DNA from: Actinomycetota bacterium
GTDB taxonomy: Bacteria > Actinomycetota > Acidimicrobiia > Acidimicrobiales > JACDEA01
NCBI GenBank assembly: GCA_013816725.1
Contig: JACDEA010000177.1
Location: 1 to 5,658, forward strand
DNA length: 5,658 bases
Reading direction: 5' to 3'
The position numbers were made by a program, and so were the translations under genes. Shown in pieces: positions 1-5,658 of this stretch (within the stretch, counting starts at the first letter, position 1; the number at the start of each line of letters is the position of its first letter). Below the pieces are notes generated by a model that did not search any database, was not told the DNA's origin, and was given only the letters and a program-made list of their open reading frames with translations.

Positions 1-68
1 AGCCGATCAGCGCGACCGCTGAGCCGGTGGTGACCGCGGCCGAGCCGATCGGCGCGACCGCTGAGCCG
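1..68 (+). repeat. 42-nt-period direct repeat inside the Ala/Pro-rich tail
   Basis: Positions 1-26 and 43-68 are identical except for one base (A9 versus G51). The period is 42 nt, exactly 14 codons, so the reading frame is kept. The repeated peptide is PI-S/G-ATAEP. The first copy may extend further 5' beyond the window. This looks like an in-frame tandem duplication within a low-complexity tail, a type of sequence that expands and contracts easily. It is unlikely to be a regulatory repeat. Confidence 0.7.
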
Positions 69-173
69 ATCGCCGCGCCGGCGCCGGCCGCCGGTCCCGG
101 CGACGAGACCCATGGAGTCGGCGACGACGGCACAGGCGACGGGCAGGCCGTGCCGCCGACTCCGCCGGTCTAG
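1..173 (+). CDS. C-terminal tail of an upstream protein, probably TatA/TatB (partial)
   Basis: The frame starting at position 3 is open from the window edge to a TAG at 171-173 and encodes about 56 residues rich in Ala, Pro, Gly, Glu and Asp, ending in PPTPPV. Nothing in it is a catalytic or membrane motif, so it reads as a disordered hydrophilic tail. The position 36 nt before tatC, in an order that matches tatA-tatC-helY of mycobacteria, suggests TatA or TatB. These proteins have one N-terminal membrane helix, an amphipathic helix and a variable polar tail, and they form the pore or receptor partner of TatC. The diagnostic N-terminal helix lies outside the window, so the assignment rests on context only. 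The tail contains a 14-residue repeat, annotated separately. Confidence 0.5.
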   Translation, partial: PISATAEPVVTAAEPIGATAEPIAAPAPAAGPGDETHGVGDDGTGDGQAVPPTPPV

Positions 174-209
174 GCCGTGCACCGCGTTGCCTGACAGGTC
201 GCGCCCGCG

Positions 210-965
210 GTGGCCATAACGTCGGACGTCCCCGGGGTCGGCGGCCCCGGCGGCGCCCGCATGACGCTCGTCGAGCACCTAACAGAGCTGCGCCGTCGGC
301 TCTTCATTTCCATCATCGCGGTGGTCGCCGGCGGCATCCTCGCCTTCGTCCTCTACGACCACATCCTGTCGTTCCTGATCCACCCGTACTGCGCCGTCCT
401 GCCCAAGGGCAAGGAGTGCAACCTCTTCATTCAGGACCCGCTCGAGGGATTCGCCGCCCGGCTCAAGGTGGCGGGGTACGGCGGGCTGATGCTGGCCCTC
501 CCGGTGGTCCTCTGGCAGCTGTGGCGGTTCATCACCCCTGGCTTGAACCCCAAGGAGAAGCGCTACGCCATCCCCTTCGTGGCGACGTCGATGATGCTGT
601 TCTTCCTCGGCGCCACGCTGGCGTACGTCACGTTCTCCAAGGCGTTGTCGTTCCTGCAGAGCGTGGGCGGCTCGAACTTCCAGGAGATCTACAGCCCGGC
701 CAAGTACCTCCGCCTGATCCTGCTGATGTTCTTCGCCTTCGGGTTGTCCTTCGAGTTTCCCGTGGTCCTCGTCGCACTCGAGCTGACGGGCGTCCTCACC
801 AGCAAGAAGCTGCGCACGTGGCGGCGCCAGGCGTTCCTCGTCATCGTCATCTTCGCCGCCGTCATCACGCCGAGCCAGGATCCCTACACGCTCCTCGCCA
901 TGGCCGTGCCGATGTACATCTTCTACGAGGGCTCGATCCTGCTGGGTCGGCTGCTCAAGAAGTGA
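210..965 (+). CDS. tatC: Sec-independent (twin-arginine) protein translocase subunit TatC
   Basis: TatC is the six-helix inner-membrane receptor that binds twin-arginine signal peptides and, with TatA/TatB, exports folded proteins. The 251-aa product shows the family N-terminal motif EHLTELRRRL (residues 22-31), hydrophobic segments near 31-49, 88-107, 121-143, 164-190, 207-220 and 226-246, the first cytoplasmic loop ITPGLNPKEKR (108-118, with the Glu equivalent to E. coli Glu103 at 116), and the motif GLSFEFP (178-184, Glu182 equivalent to E. coli Glu170). The loop after helix 1 carries HPYC and a second Cys (C61, C70), as in mycobacterial TatC. The start is either GTG 210, after a weak AGG at 196-198, or ATG 261 (residue 18), which begins directly at MTLVEHLTEL. 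I keep GTG because no good Shine-Dalgarno sequence precedes 261, but ATG 261 is a serious alternative (234 aa). The stop overlaps the next start by four bases. Family identity is very secure; the start is not. Confidence 0.97.
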   Translation: MAITSDVPGVGGPGGARMTLVEHLTELRRRLFISIIAVVAGGILAFVLYDHILSFLIHPYCAVLPKGKECNLFIQDPLEGFAARLKVAGYGGLMLALPVVLWQLWRFITPGLNPKEKRYAIPFVATSMMLFFLGATLAYVTFSKALSFLQSVGGSNFQEIYSPAKYLRLILLMFFAFGLSFEFPVVLVALELTGVLTSKKLRTWRRQAFLVIVIFAAVITPSQDPYTLLAMAVPMYIFYEGSILLGRLLKK

Positions 966-3613
966 GCGGCCCGTCGGCGCCCGCTGCTCGCGCCGACTTC
1001 GCGGCCGCGCTGGGCTTCGCGCTCGACCCGTTCCAACACCAAGCGCTCGACGCGCTCGACGCCGGCCAGTCCGTGCTGGTCGCCGCGCCGACCGGCTCGG
1101 GTAAGACCGTCGTCGCCGAATACGCGGTGGCTCGCGCCATGGGGGAGGGCGGCAAGGCCTTCTACACGACGCCGCTGAAGGCGCTTTCCAACCAGAAGTT
1201 CAACGACCTGATCGCCCGCCACGGCGCCGCGAATGTCGGGCTGCTCACCGGCGACAATTCGATCCGCCCCGACGCGCCCGTCGTCGTCATGACCACCGAG
1301 GTGCTTCGCAACATGCTGTACGCGGCGTCGCCGCTGCTGCGGGGGCTGCGCTACGTCGTCCTCGACGAGGTGCACTACCTCCAGAACCCCTATCGCGGTG
1401 CGGTGTGGGAAGAGGTGATCATCCACTGCCCGCCCGACGTGGACCTCGTGTGCCTCTCCGCCACGGTGTCCAACGCCGAGGAGTTCGCCGCCTGGATCTC
1501 GACAGTGCGGGGGACCACGGCAGCCATCATCGAAGAGCGGCGTCCCGTCGAGCTGCGCAACCTGTTCCTCGTGGGCGATCGCTCGTCGGAGCACCTGCAC
1601 CTGTTCCCGACGTTCGTCGACGGCAAGCCCAATCCCGCGGTCGGCCAGCTCGAAGCCCGCTCGACGGTGCGAGCGCGCGAGCGGGGGCGACGGCGGCTGC
1701 GCCTTTTCACTCCCCGCCGGGTCGAGGTGATCGACCGCCTCTGGTCGGAGGAGATGCTTCCGGCGATCTACTTCGTGTTCAGCCGGGCCGGATGTGACGA
1801 CGCCGTGCGCCAGTGCCTCGACGCCGGGCTCCGCCTCACGTCCCCGGAGGAGCGCGTGGCCGTGCGGGCGATCGCCGACGAAAAGCTGACCGCGCTGAGC
1901 GACGATGACCTCGACGCGTTGGGCTACGGGCCGTGGATGGCCGGGCTCGAAGCCGGACTGGCCGCCCACCACGCCGGGTTGGTGCCGCCGTTCAAGGAGG
2001 TGGTCGAAGCCGCGTTCACGCGCGCTCTGGTCAAGGCGGTCTTCGCCACCGAGACGCTGTCGCTAGGTATCAACATGCCGGCCCGTACTGTCGTGATCGA
2101 GAAGATCACCAAATTCACCGGCGACGGGCACGAACCGTTGACGCCGGGGGAGTACACCCAACTAACCGGCCGGGCCGGTCGTCGCGGCATCGACGAGCAA
2201 GGCAACGCCGTAGTGCTGTGGTCGCCGTTCGTGCCCTTCGACCAGGTCGCGTCGCTGGCGTCGCGCCGGGCCTACGCGCTGACGTCGTCGTTCCGGCCGA
2301 CGTACAACATGGCGGCGAACCTGGTCCGGAAGTACCAACCCGAGACCGCGCACCACCTGCTCAATCTGAGCTTCGCGCAGTACCGGGCAGACAGCGCGGT
2401 GGTGCGCGACGAGACGCGCCTCGAGAAGCTGCGGGCCGACCTGGTGCGGGCCGAAACGAGCGCGGTGTGCGATCGAGGCGACGTCGGCGAGTACGCGGGG
2501 CTGCGCCGCGCCGCAGAGCGGGCGGCCAAGCGCGTGCCGTCGGTGCACGACCAGGTGGTCGCCGCGCTGAGCGGCGTTCAGCCCGGCGACGTGCTGTCGG
2601 TGCCCGGCATCAAAGCCCGCGGCCGGGTAGCGGTGCTGTCGACCCGAGGCCGCCGGGGCGGCGATCTGCGCGTGCGGGTCGTAACCCAGGACAACCGCGT
2701 GCTCAGCCTCGGACCCAAAGACTTCGCCGCGCCCCCTCGCGCCGTCGGACGGGTGCAGCTGCCCACCCCGTTCACACCGACCAAGCCGGCGTTCCAGCGT
2801 CAGGTCGCCCAGTCGCTGCGTACCGCCAAGCTCCGCTCCGACGGGCTGGTCGGCGTGGCCGGCCCGGGGCAGACACCAACGGCCGAGGCCGACGCGGCGG
2901 CCGACCACCCGGTCGACACCTGTCCCGATGCCGAAGCTCATGTCGTTGCCTATCGCAGGCAGATCGACCTGCGCCGTTCGATCGACCGGTTGGAGAAGCA
3001 GATTCAGGGCCGCACCGAGTCGCTGGCCCGCCAGTTCGATCGCGTGCTGCGCGTCCTCGAAGCGTGGGGCTACGTCGACGGGTGGTCCCTCACCGACGCC
3101 GGCGTCATCCTGGGCGCCACGTATCACGAAGCCGACTTGCTCATCGCCGAGACGCTGCGGGTCGGCCTGCTCGACGACGTCGATCCCGACACGCTGGCCG
3201 CGCTGGTGTCGACGTTCACCTTCGAGGCGCGGGGGCGCGACCCCGTCGTCGCGATTCCCAAGTTCCCCTCGCCCCGGATCCGCGAGCGGTGGACCGCGAT
3301 CGCCGACCTCGCCGTCGAGCTGAATCGGGCCGAGCAGGAAGCCGGGCTCCCGGTCACCCGACCCCCGGAGATCGGGTTTTTCGCGCTGGCCCACGGATGG
3401 TCGAGCGGGATCGACCTCGACGAACTGCTCGAGGAGCACGAGATGTCGGGTGGGGACTTCGTACGCAACGTCAAGCAGGTGATCGACCTCCTCCGGCAAG
3501 TCGCCATCGTCGCCCCCGCGCTCGCCACGCGAGACGCGGCCGACCAGGCCGCCGGGCGCCTCTTCCGCGGTGTAGTCGCGGCGTCGAGCGTCGTGGGCGG
3601 GAGCATCGTGTGA
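962..3613 (+). CDS. helY: Ski2/Mtr4-like DExH-box RNA helicase, HelY type
   Basis: This 883-aa protein is a superfamily 2 ATP-dependent helicase of the Ski2/Mtr4 group, expected to unwind RNA in the cytoplasm; the physiological substrate of bacterial HelY is not established. Visible motifs, numbered from GTG 962, are the Q-motif region DPFQHQ (22-27), Walker A APTGSGKT (42-49, Lys48), motif Ia PLKALSNQK (71-79), Walker B DEVH (135-138), motif III LSAT (165-168) and motif VI QLTGRAGRRG (400-409). A long insertion, roughly 500-660, starts with the CDRGDVGEYAGLR segment and includes a small beta-rich part after QPGDVLSVPGIKARG, corresponding to the arch/KOW-like region. Residues about 668-870 form a DSHCT-type helical C-terminus. 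M. tuberculosis HelY is of similar size (about 900 aa) and also follows tatC. The GTG start lies inside the tatC stop (GTGA, 962-965), suggesting coupled translation. The frame is open upstream to 416, but that part overlaps tatC and is non-coding. No key motif is missing. Confidence 0.95.
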   Translation: MSGPSAPAARADFAAALGFALDPFQHQALDALDAGQSVLVAAPTGSGKTVVAEYAVARAMGEGGKAFYTTPLKALSNQKFNDLIARHGAANVGLLTGDNSIRPDAPVVVMTTEVLRNMLYAASPLLRGLRYVVLDEVHYLQNPYRGAVWEEVIIHCPPDVDLVCLSATVSNAEEFAAWISTVRGTTAAIIEERRPVELRNLFLVGDRSSEHLHLFPTFVDGKPNPAVGQLEARSTVRARERGRRRLRLFTPRRVEVIDRLWSEEMLPAIYFVFSRAGCDDAVRQCLDAGLRLTSPEERVAVRAIADEKLTALSDDDLDALGYGPWMAGLEAGLAAHHAGLVPPFKEVVEAAFTRALVKAVFATETLSLGINMPARTVVIEKITKFTGDGHEPLTPGEYTQLTGRAGRRGIDEQGNAVVLWSPFVPFDQVASLASRRAYALTSSFRPTYNMAANLVRKYQPETAHHLLNLSFAQYRADSAVVRDETRLEKLRADLVRAETSAVCDRGDVGEYAGLRRAAERAAKRVPSVHDQVVAALSGVQPGDVLSVPGIKARGRVAVLSTRGRRGGDLRVRVVTQDNRVLSLGPKDFAAPPRAVGRVQLPTPFTPTKPAFQRQVAQSLRTAKLRSDGLVGVAGPGQTPTAEADAAADHPVDTCPDAEAHVVAYRRQIDLRRSIDRLEKQIQGRTESLARQFDRVLRVLEAWGYVDGWSLTDAGVILGATYHEADLLIAETLRVGLLDDVDPDTLAALVSTFTFEARGRDPVVAIPKFPSPRIRERWTAIADLAVELNRAEQEAGLPVTRPPEIGFFALAHGWSSGIDLDELLEEHEMSGGDFVRNVKQVIDLLRQVAIVAPALATRDAADQAAGRLFRGVVAASSVVGGSIV
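3599..3603 (+). promoter_or_regulatory. Shine-Dalgarno-like GGGAG supporting the GTG start at 3610
   Basis: GGGAG ends six bases before GTG 3610, a normal spacing for ribosome binding, and lies within the last codons of the helicase gene. It supports both the GTG choice and translation coupled to the helicase stop through the GTGA overlap at 3610-3613. In a GC-rich sequence such a pentamer could also occur by chance. Confidence 0.5.
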
Positions 3614-3618
3614 CGATC
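3606..3618 (+). repeat. 13-bp direct repeat, left copy (helicase stop / next start)
   Basis: TCGTGTGACGATC here is identical to positions 4190-4202, 584 bp downstream. Each copy contains the last Val codon and TGA of the preceding gene and a GTG ACG ATC (Val-Thr-Ile) start in the overlapping frame. The two copies therefore bracket the 195-aa gene exactly. GTGTGA is common at such junctions, but the flanking TC and ACGATC are not required by the overlap. Confidence 0.8.
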
Positions 3619-4197
3619 GAAAAGGGCAAGGCGTGGGGGGAACCCGGGACACTGGCGGCCGACGGCCTGTCGGTCGCATCGGACGAGGAGGCCCGCGCCG
3701 CGGTGGAGGGCGCCCGCCGTCGCGGCGGCCCTGTCCCCATGTTGGGGTTGCGCGGCGGCGACCTGTGTCGCACGCTGGGTGGCCCCGGTGCTCTGGTCAC
3801 GGTGTTCCCGGTCGACGTCGGCGCCGCTCTTCTCGACGGCCGGCTCCACTGGTTCGTCGCCCATCTGATCGCCCGCACCCCGTTCTGGCGCCACACCGTC
3901 GCGGTGATGAACGCGCAGTTCCGGGGGCGGTGGAACCTGGCCCCCCGGGGCCATCCCAACGACGGCCTGCTCGATGTCTACGAAGCCGACCTGGGCGTGG
4001 CGGATCGCCTCAAGGTTCGGGCCCGCTTGGAGTCGGGGACACACCTCCCGCACCCGGGGATCAAGGAGCGGCGGGTGGCCGCTGTGCAGTTCGAATTCCC
4101 GCGACCGACGTCGGTCGAGCTCGACGGGGCGCTGGTGGCCCAGGTCAGGACCGTGAGCGTTCGCGTGGAACCAGATGCCTTGAAAGTGGTCGTGTGA
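3610..4197 (+). CDS. YegS/diacylglycerol-kinase C-terminal-fold protein without ATP-binding motif
   Basis: The 195-aa product resembles the latter part of YegS/DAGK-type lipid kinases. Residues 24-57 (SDEEARAAVE...PMLGLRGGDLCRTLG) align by eye with the kinase segment around the PLGTGNDFARTLG motif, the GTGND being replaced by GGDLC (49-53). Residues 99-123 (VMNAQFRGRWNLAP..HPNDGLLDV) resemble the C-terminal beta-sandwich hallmark with its DGLLDV, followed by HLPHPGIKERRV (145-156) and ELDGALVAQVRTVSVRVEPDALKVVV-like closing strands with the usual DG (172-173). The catalytic GGDGT motif and about 100 N-terminal residues of full-length kinases are absent. The GTG start overlaps the helicase stop (GTGA) and follows GGGAG, so this looks like the true beginning and not a truncation; the upstream helicase reading frame is intact. 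No signal peptide or membrane helix is seen. Fold assignment is moderately sure; lipid kinase activity is doubtful and the function is unknown. Confidence 0.78.
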   Translation: MTIEKGKAWGEPGTLAADGLSVASDEEARAAVEGARRRGGPVPMLGLRGGDLCRTLGGPGALVTVFPVDVGAALLDGRLHWFVAHLIARTPFWRHTVAVMNAQFRGRWNLAPRGHPNDGLLDVYEADLGVADRLKVRARLESGTHLPHPGIKERRVAAVQFEFPRPTSVELDGALVAQVRTVSVRVEPDALKVVV

Positions 4198-4202
4198 CGA
4201 TC
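4190..4202 (+). repeat. 13-bp direct repeat, right copy (end of kinase-fold gene)
   Basis: Identical to 3606-3618. It contains the last Val codon and the TGA of the 195-aa gene and an overlapping GTG ACG ATC that opens an 11-codon frame. The relation between the stop and the overlapping GTG is the same in both copies. Confidence 0.8.
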
Positions 4203-4229
4203 ACCGCTCGCGGCGCGATGGGGTCATAA
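4194..4229 (+). other. 11-codon ORF in a GTGA overlap: possible leader or gene-start remnant
   Basis: GTG 4194 overlaps the TGA at 4195-4197 exactly as at the two upstream junctions, and a weak purine stretch (GAAAGTGG, 4182-4189) precedes it. The peptide is MTITARGAMGS, ending at TAA 4227-4229. It is in the same frame as the ThyX-like gene, whose first candidate starts (GTG 4236, ATG 4242) come 6 and 12 bases after the TAA. It could be a short coupled reading frame that delivers ribosomes for reinitiation, an old N-terminus of the next gene cut off by a stop, or a decayed copy of the preceding gene's start. Nothing shows that it is translated into a functional peptide. Confidence 0.35.
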
Positions 4230-4241
4230 CCTTCGGTGTCC

Positions 4242-5658
4242 ATGCTCTATGCCGCCGAGCGCTTCACCGCCGACGAGGAGGCCGTCCTCCGGCGTTACTT
4301 CACCAACCTCGACCAGCCGGTGTTCGCGCTGGTCAACCTGCCCGAGGTGGTCAAGGGGGCGCTGTTTGCCCGGTACTCGCGCTCGCCGCTGAGCCTCCGG
4401 CGCCTGTTCCTCAAGGAGTTCGTGGGCGAGCTCGACATGTCCGGCGACGAGACCGTCGACGCCACCATCGGCCTGCGGCGGGCCGAGGAGCTCTACGACA
4501 AGGTTTTCTTCGAATACGGCGACGATTCGGTCGCCCAGCTCGGCGGCGTGCACCTGGCCTGCGAGCAGGCATCGAACCTGCTGACCAAGATCCTCGAGTG
4601 GGGACGCCTCATGGCCTACCTCGAGCAGTCCACCCGGTACATCGCCTATGACCAACGGCTGACCAACGGCCGCTACCGGTACTACCGCGACCGGGCTGTC
4701 CTCGAGTCGGGTCTCGGCGCGCGGTACGTCGGCGAGCTGGATCGCATGTTCGACGCCTACGCCGAGATGGTCCCCGCGCTGGCGCAATGGTTCACGCAGC
4801 GCTACCCCAAGGATCCCAACGACTCCGACTTCGTGTATCGCACGTCGATCAAGGCCAAGGCCCTCGACGCGGCGCGCGGGATGTTGCCGGCGGCGTCGCT
4901 GTCGAATGTCGGCATCTACGGAACCGGCCAGGGCTACGAGGCATTGCTGCTGCGAATGCGGGCTCATCCGTTGCCCGAGGCGCGGGCCTACGCCGACCTC
5001 ATGCTCACCGAATTGCGCAAGGTGATCCCGTCGTTCCTCAAGCGCGTCGACGTTCCCGACCGCGGCGGCGCCTGGTCGTCGTACCTCGAGAAGACCGCCG
5101 CGGTCATGGCCGACGAAGCCAACGCCCTCTTGAGCGGTGTCGTCCCCGAGGAACGGCCCATGGTCACGCTGGTCGAGTTCGATCCCGACGGCGAGGACAA
5201 GGTCATCGCCGCCACGCTCTATGCGCACTCGCACCTGCCCGAGGACCAGGTGCTGGCCCGCGTCCGCCGACTGGGCGCCGACGAGAAGCGTTCACTGCTG
5301 CTCGCCTACGTCGGCGAACGTACGAACCGTCGCCACAAGCCGGGTCGGGCGCTCGAGCGCACGGGCTACCGGTTCGATGTGCTGTCGGACTACGGAGCAT
5401 TCCGCGACCTTCAACGTCACCGGATGCTCACGATCGAGTGGCAGACCCTCACCGCCGACCACGGCTACACCACGCCCGACGCGGTGGCCGACGCCGGCCT
5501 CGAAGGACCCTACGTCGAGACCATGGAGCGTTCGGCCGCGCTGCACGACGCCCTCAAGCCGGGGCTCCCGGCCCAGGCGCCGTACGCCGTCGCGCTGGCC
5601 TACCGGGTGCGGTACGCGATGCAGTTCAACGCCCGCGAGGCGATGCACATGCTCGAAC
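4242..5658 (+). CDS. Tandem ThyX-domain protein (FAD-dependent thymidylate synthase family), 3' end missing
   Basis: The frame is open from ATG 4242 to the window edge (472 complete codons) with no stop. Two ThyX-like domains are visible. Domain 1 (about 1-275) has GDDSVAQLGGVHL (93-105), a helix leading to WGRLMAYLEQSTRY (120-133) that matches the canonical RHRx7SxRY region, and ARGMLPAASLSN (211-222) as in the family AR-x-x-LP segment. Domain 2 (from about 307) has RHKPGRALERTGYRF (364-378), RDLQRHR (388-394) and, at the edge, QFNAREAMHMLE (461-472), matching the NAR...FLxLR end. Canonical ThyX is about 220-250 aa per subunit and makes dTMP from dUMP using FAD, NADPH and methylenetetrahydrofolate. 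Each half here lacks some ligand residues, so true thymidylate synthase activity is uncertain. ATG 4242 is chosen because the conserved-looking N-terminus (LYAAERFT) starts there; GTG 4236 is two codons upstream. No strong ribosome site is seen. The gene probably belongs to the same transcript, 44 nt after the previous stop. Confidence 0.88.
   Translation, partial: MLYAAERFTADEEAVLRRYFTNLDQPVFALVNLPEVVKGALFARYSRSPLSLRRLFLKEFVGELDMSGDETVDATIGLRRAEELYDKVFFEYGDDSVAQLGGVHLACEQASNLLTKILEWGRLMAYLEQSTRYIAYDQRLTNGRYRYYRDRAVLESGLGARYVGELDRMFDAYAEMVPALAQWFTQRYPKDPNDSDFVYRTSIKAKALDAARGMLPAASLSNVGIYGTGQGYEALLLRMRAHPLPEARAYADLMLTELRKVIPSFLKRVDVPDRGGAWSSYLEKTAAVMADEANALLSGVVPEERPMVTLVEFDPDGEDKVIAATLYAHSHLPEDQVLARVRRLGADEKRSLLLAYVGERTNRRHKPGRALERTGYRFDVLSDYGAFRDLQRHRMLTIEWQTLTADHGYTTPDAVADAGLEGPYVETMERSAALHDALKPGLPAQAPYAVALAYRVRYAMQFNAREAMHMLE

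Noticed and set aside
180..212. Inverted repeat CACCGCG / CGCGGTG (180-186 and 206-212) covering the GTG start of tatC
   Set aside because: A 7-bp stem with a 19-base loop is easily found by chance at this GC content. It could mask the GTG, but there is no independent support and no T-tract for a terminator.
416..961. Upstream extension of the helicase frame to position 416
   Set aside because: It overlaps tatC in another frame and encodes Arg/Pro/His-rich shadow sequence with no helicase motif; the real start is GTG 962 inside the tatC stop.
1933..3609. Extension of the kinase-fold gene frame back to 1933 (754 aa)
   Set aside because: The extra part lies wholly inside the helicase gene and is low-complexity Arg/Pro/Gly sequence. 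The GTGA overlap and GGGAG mark 3610 as the start.
2162..3679. 505-aa open frame on the minus strand opposite the helicase
   Set aside because: Long antisense frames are expected in GC-rich genes; the composition is Arg/Gly/His-rich, no motif is recognisable, and the + strand gene is clear.
3610..4197. Frameshift or truncation of a full-length lipid kinase
   Set aside because: The region that would hold the missing N-terminal lobe is occupied by the intact DSHCT end of the helicase; no GGDGT-coding stretch is visible in any frame there.
4224..5234. 336-aa minus-strand frame opposite the ThyX-like gene
   Set aside because: It mirrors the codon structure of the + strand gene and has no domain of its own; the tandem ThyX motifs on the + strand explain the region.
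1..5658. CRISPR array, tRNA/rRNA genes, insertion sequence ends, rho-independent terminators
   Set aside because: Both strands were scanned by eye. There are no regularly spaced repeats, no transposase, no structured RNA signature, and no GC stem followed by a T run.

Overview
The window is a gene-dense, GC-rich stretch with every supported gene on the + strand and almost no intergenic DNA. Codon use (strong G/C third positions, GTG starts, GTGA stop/start overlaps) and gene order point to Actinomycetota. The block TatA/B-type tail - tatC - Ski2-like helicase matches the order tatA-tatC-helY known downstream of pafB/pafC in Mycobacterium tuberculosis. My best guess is an acidimicrobial or other deep-branching actinobacterium; this is an inference, because no rRNA or other marker gene is present.

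Layout. (1) 1-173: the Ala/Pro/Glu-rich C-terminal tail of a protein that starts before the window, probably TatA or TatB, with a 14-codon internal repeat. (2) 210-965: tatC, the membrane receptor of twin-arginine protein export. (3) 962-3613: a HelY/Ski2/Mtr4-type DExH RNA helicase of 883 aa, whose GTG start overlaps the tatC stop (GTGA). (4) 3610-4197: a 195-aa protein resembling the C-terminal part of the YegS/diacylglycerol-kinase fold but without the GGDGT nucleotide-binding motif, again joined by a GTGA overlap. (5) 4194-4229: an 11-codon ORF that begins in a third GTGA overlap and ends in TAA just before the next gene. (6) 4242 to the window end: the first 472 residues of a large protein with two tandem ThyX (flavin-dependent thymidylate synthase) domains.

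The first four genes look like one translationally coupled transcript: spacings are 36 nt, -4 nt and -4 nt, with 44 nt before the ThyX-like gene, and I see no terminator or internal promoter. Tat export and HelY are not known to share a pathway, so their linkage is conserved but functionally unexplained.

The observations most worth following are: the two ThyX halves, which have each lost a different part of the canonical active site and appear complementary; the kinase-fold protein with no recognisable ATP site; and a perfect 13-bp direct repeat (3606-3618 and 4190-4202) that frames that gene exactly at its start and stop and leaves a decayed mini-ORF in front of the ThyX-like gene. I found no RNA gene, CRISPR array, insertion sequence or origin.
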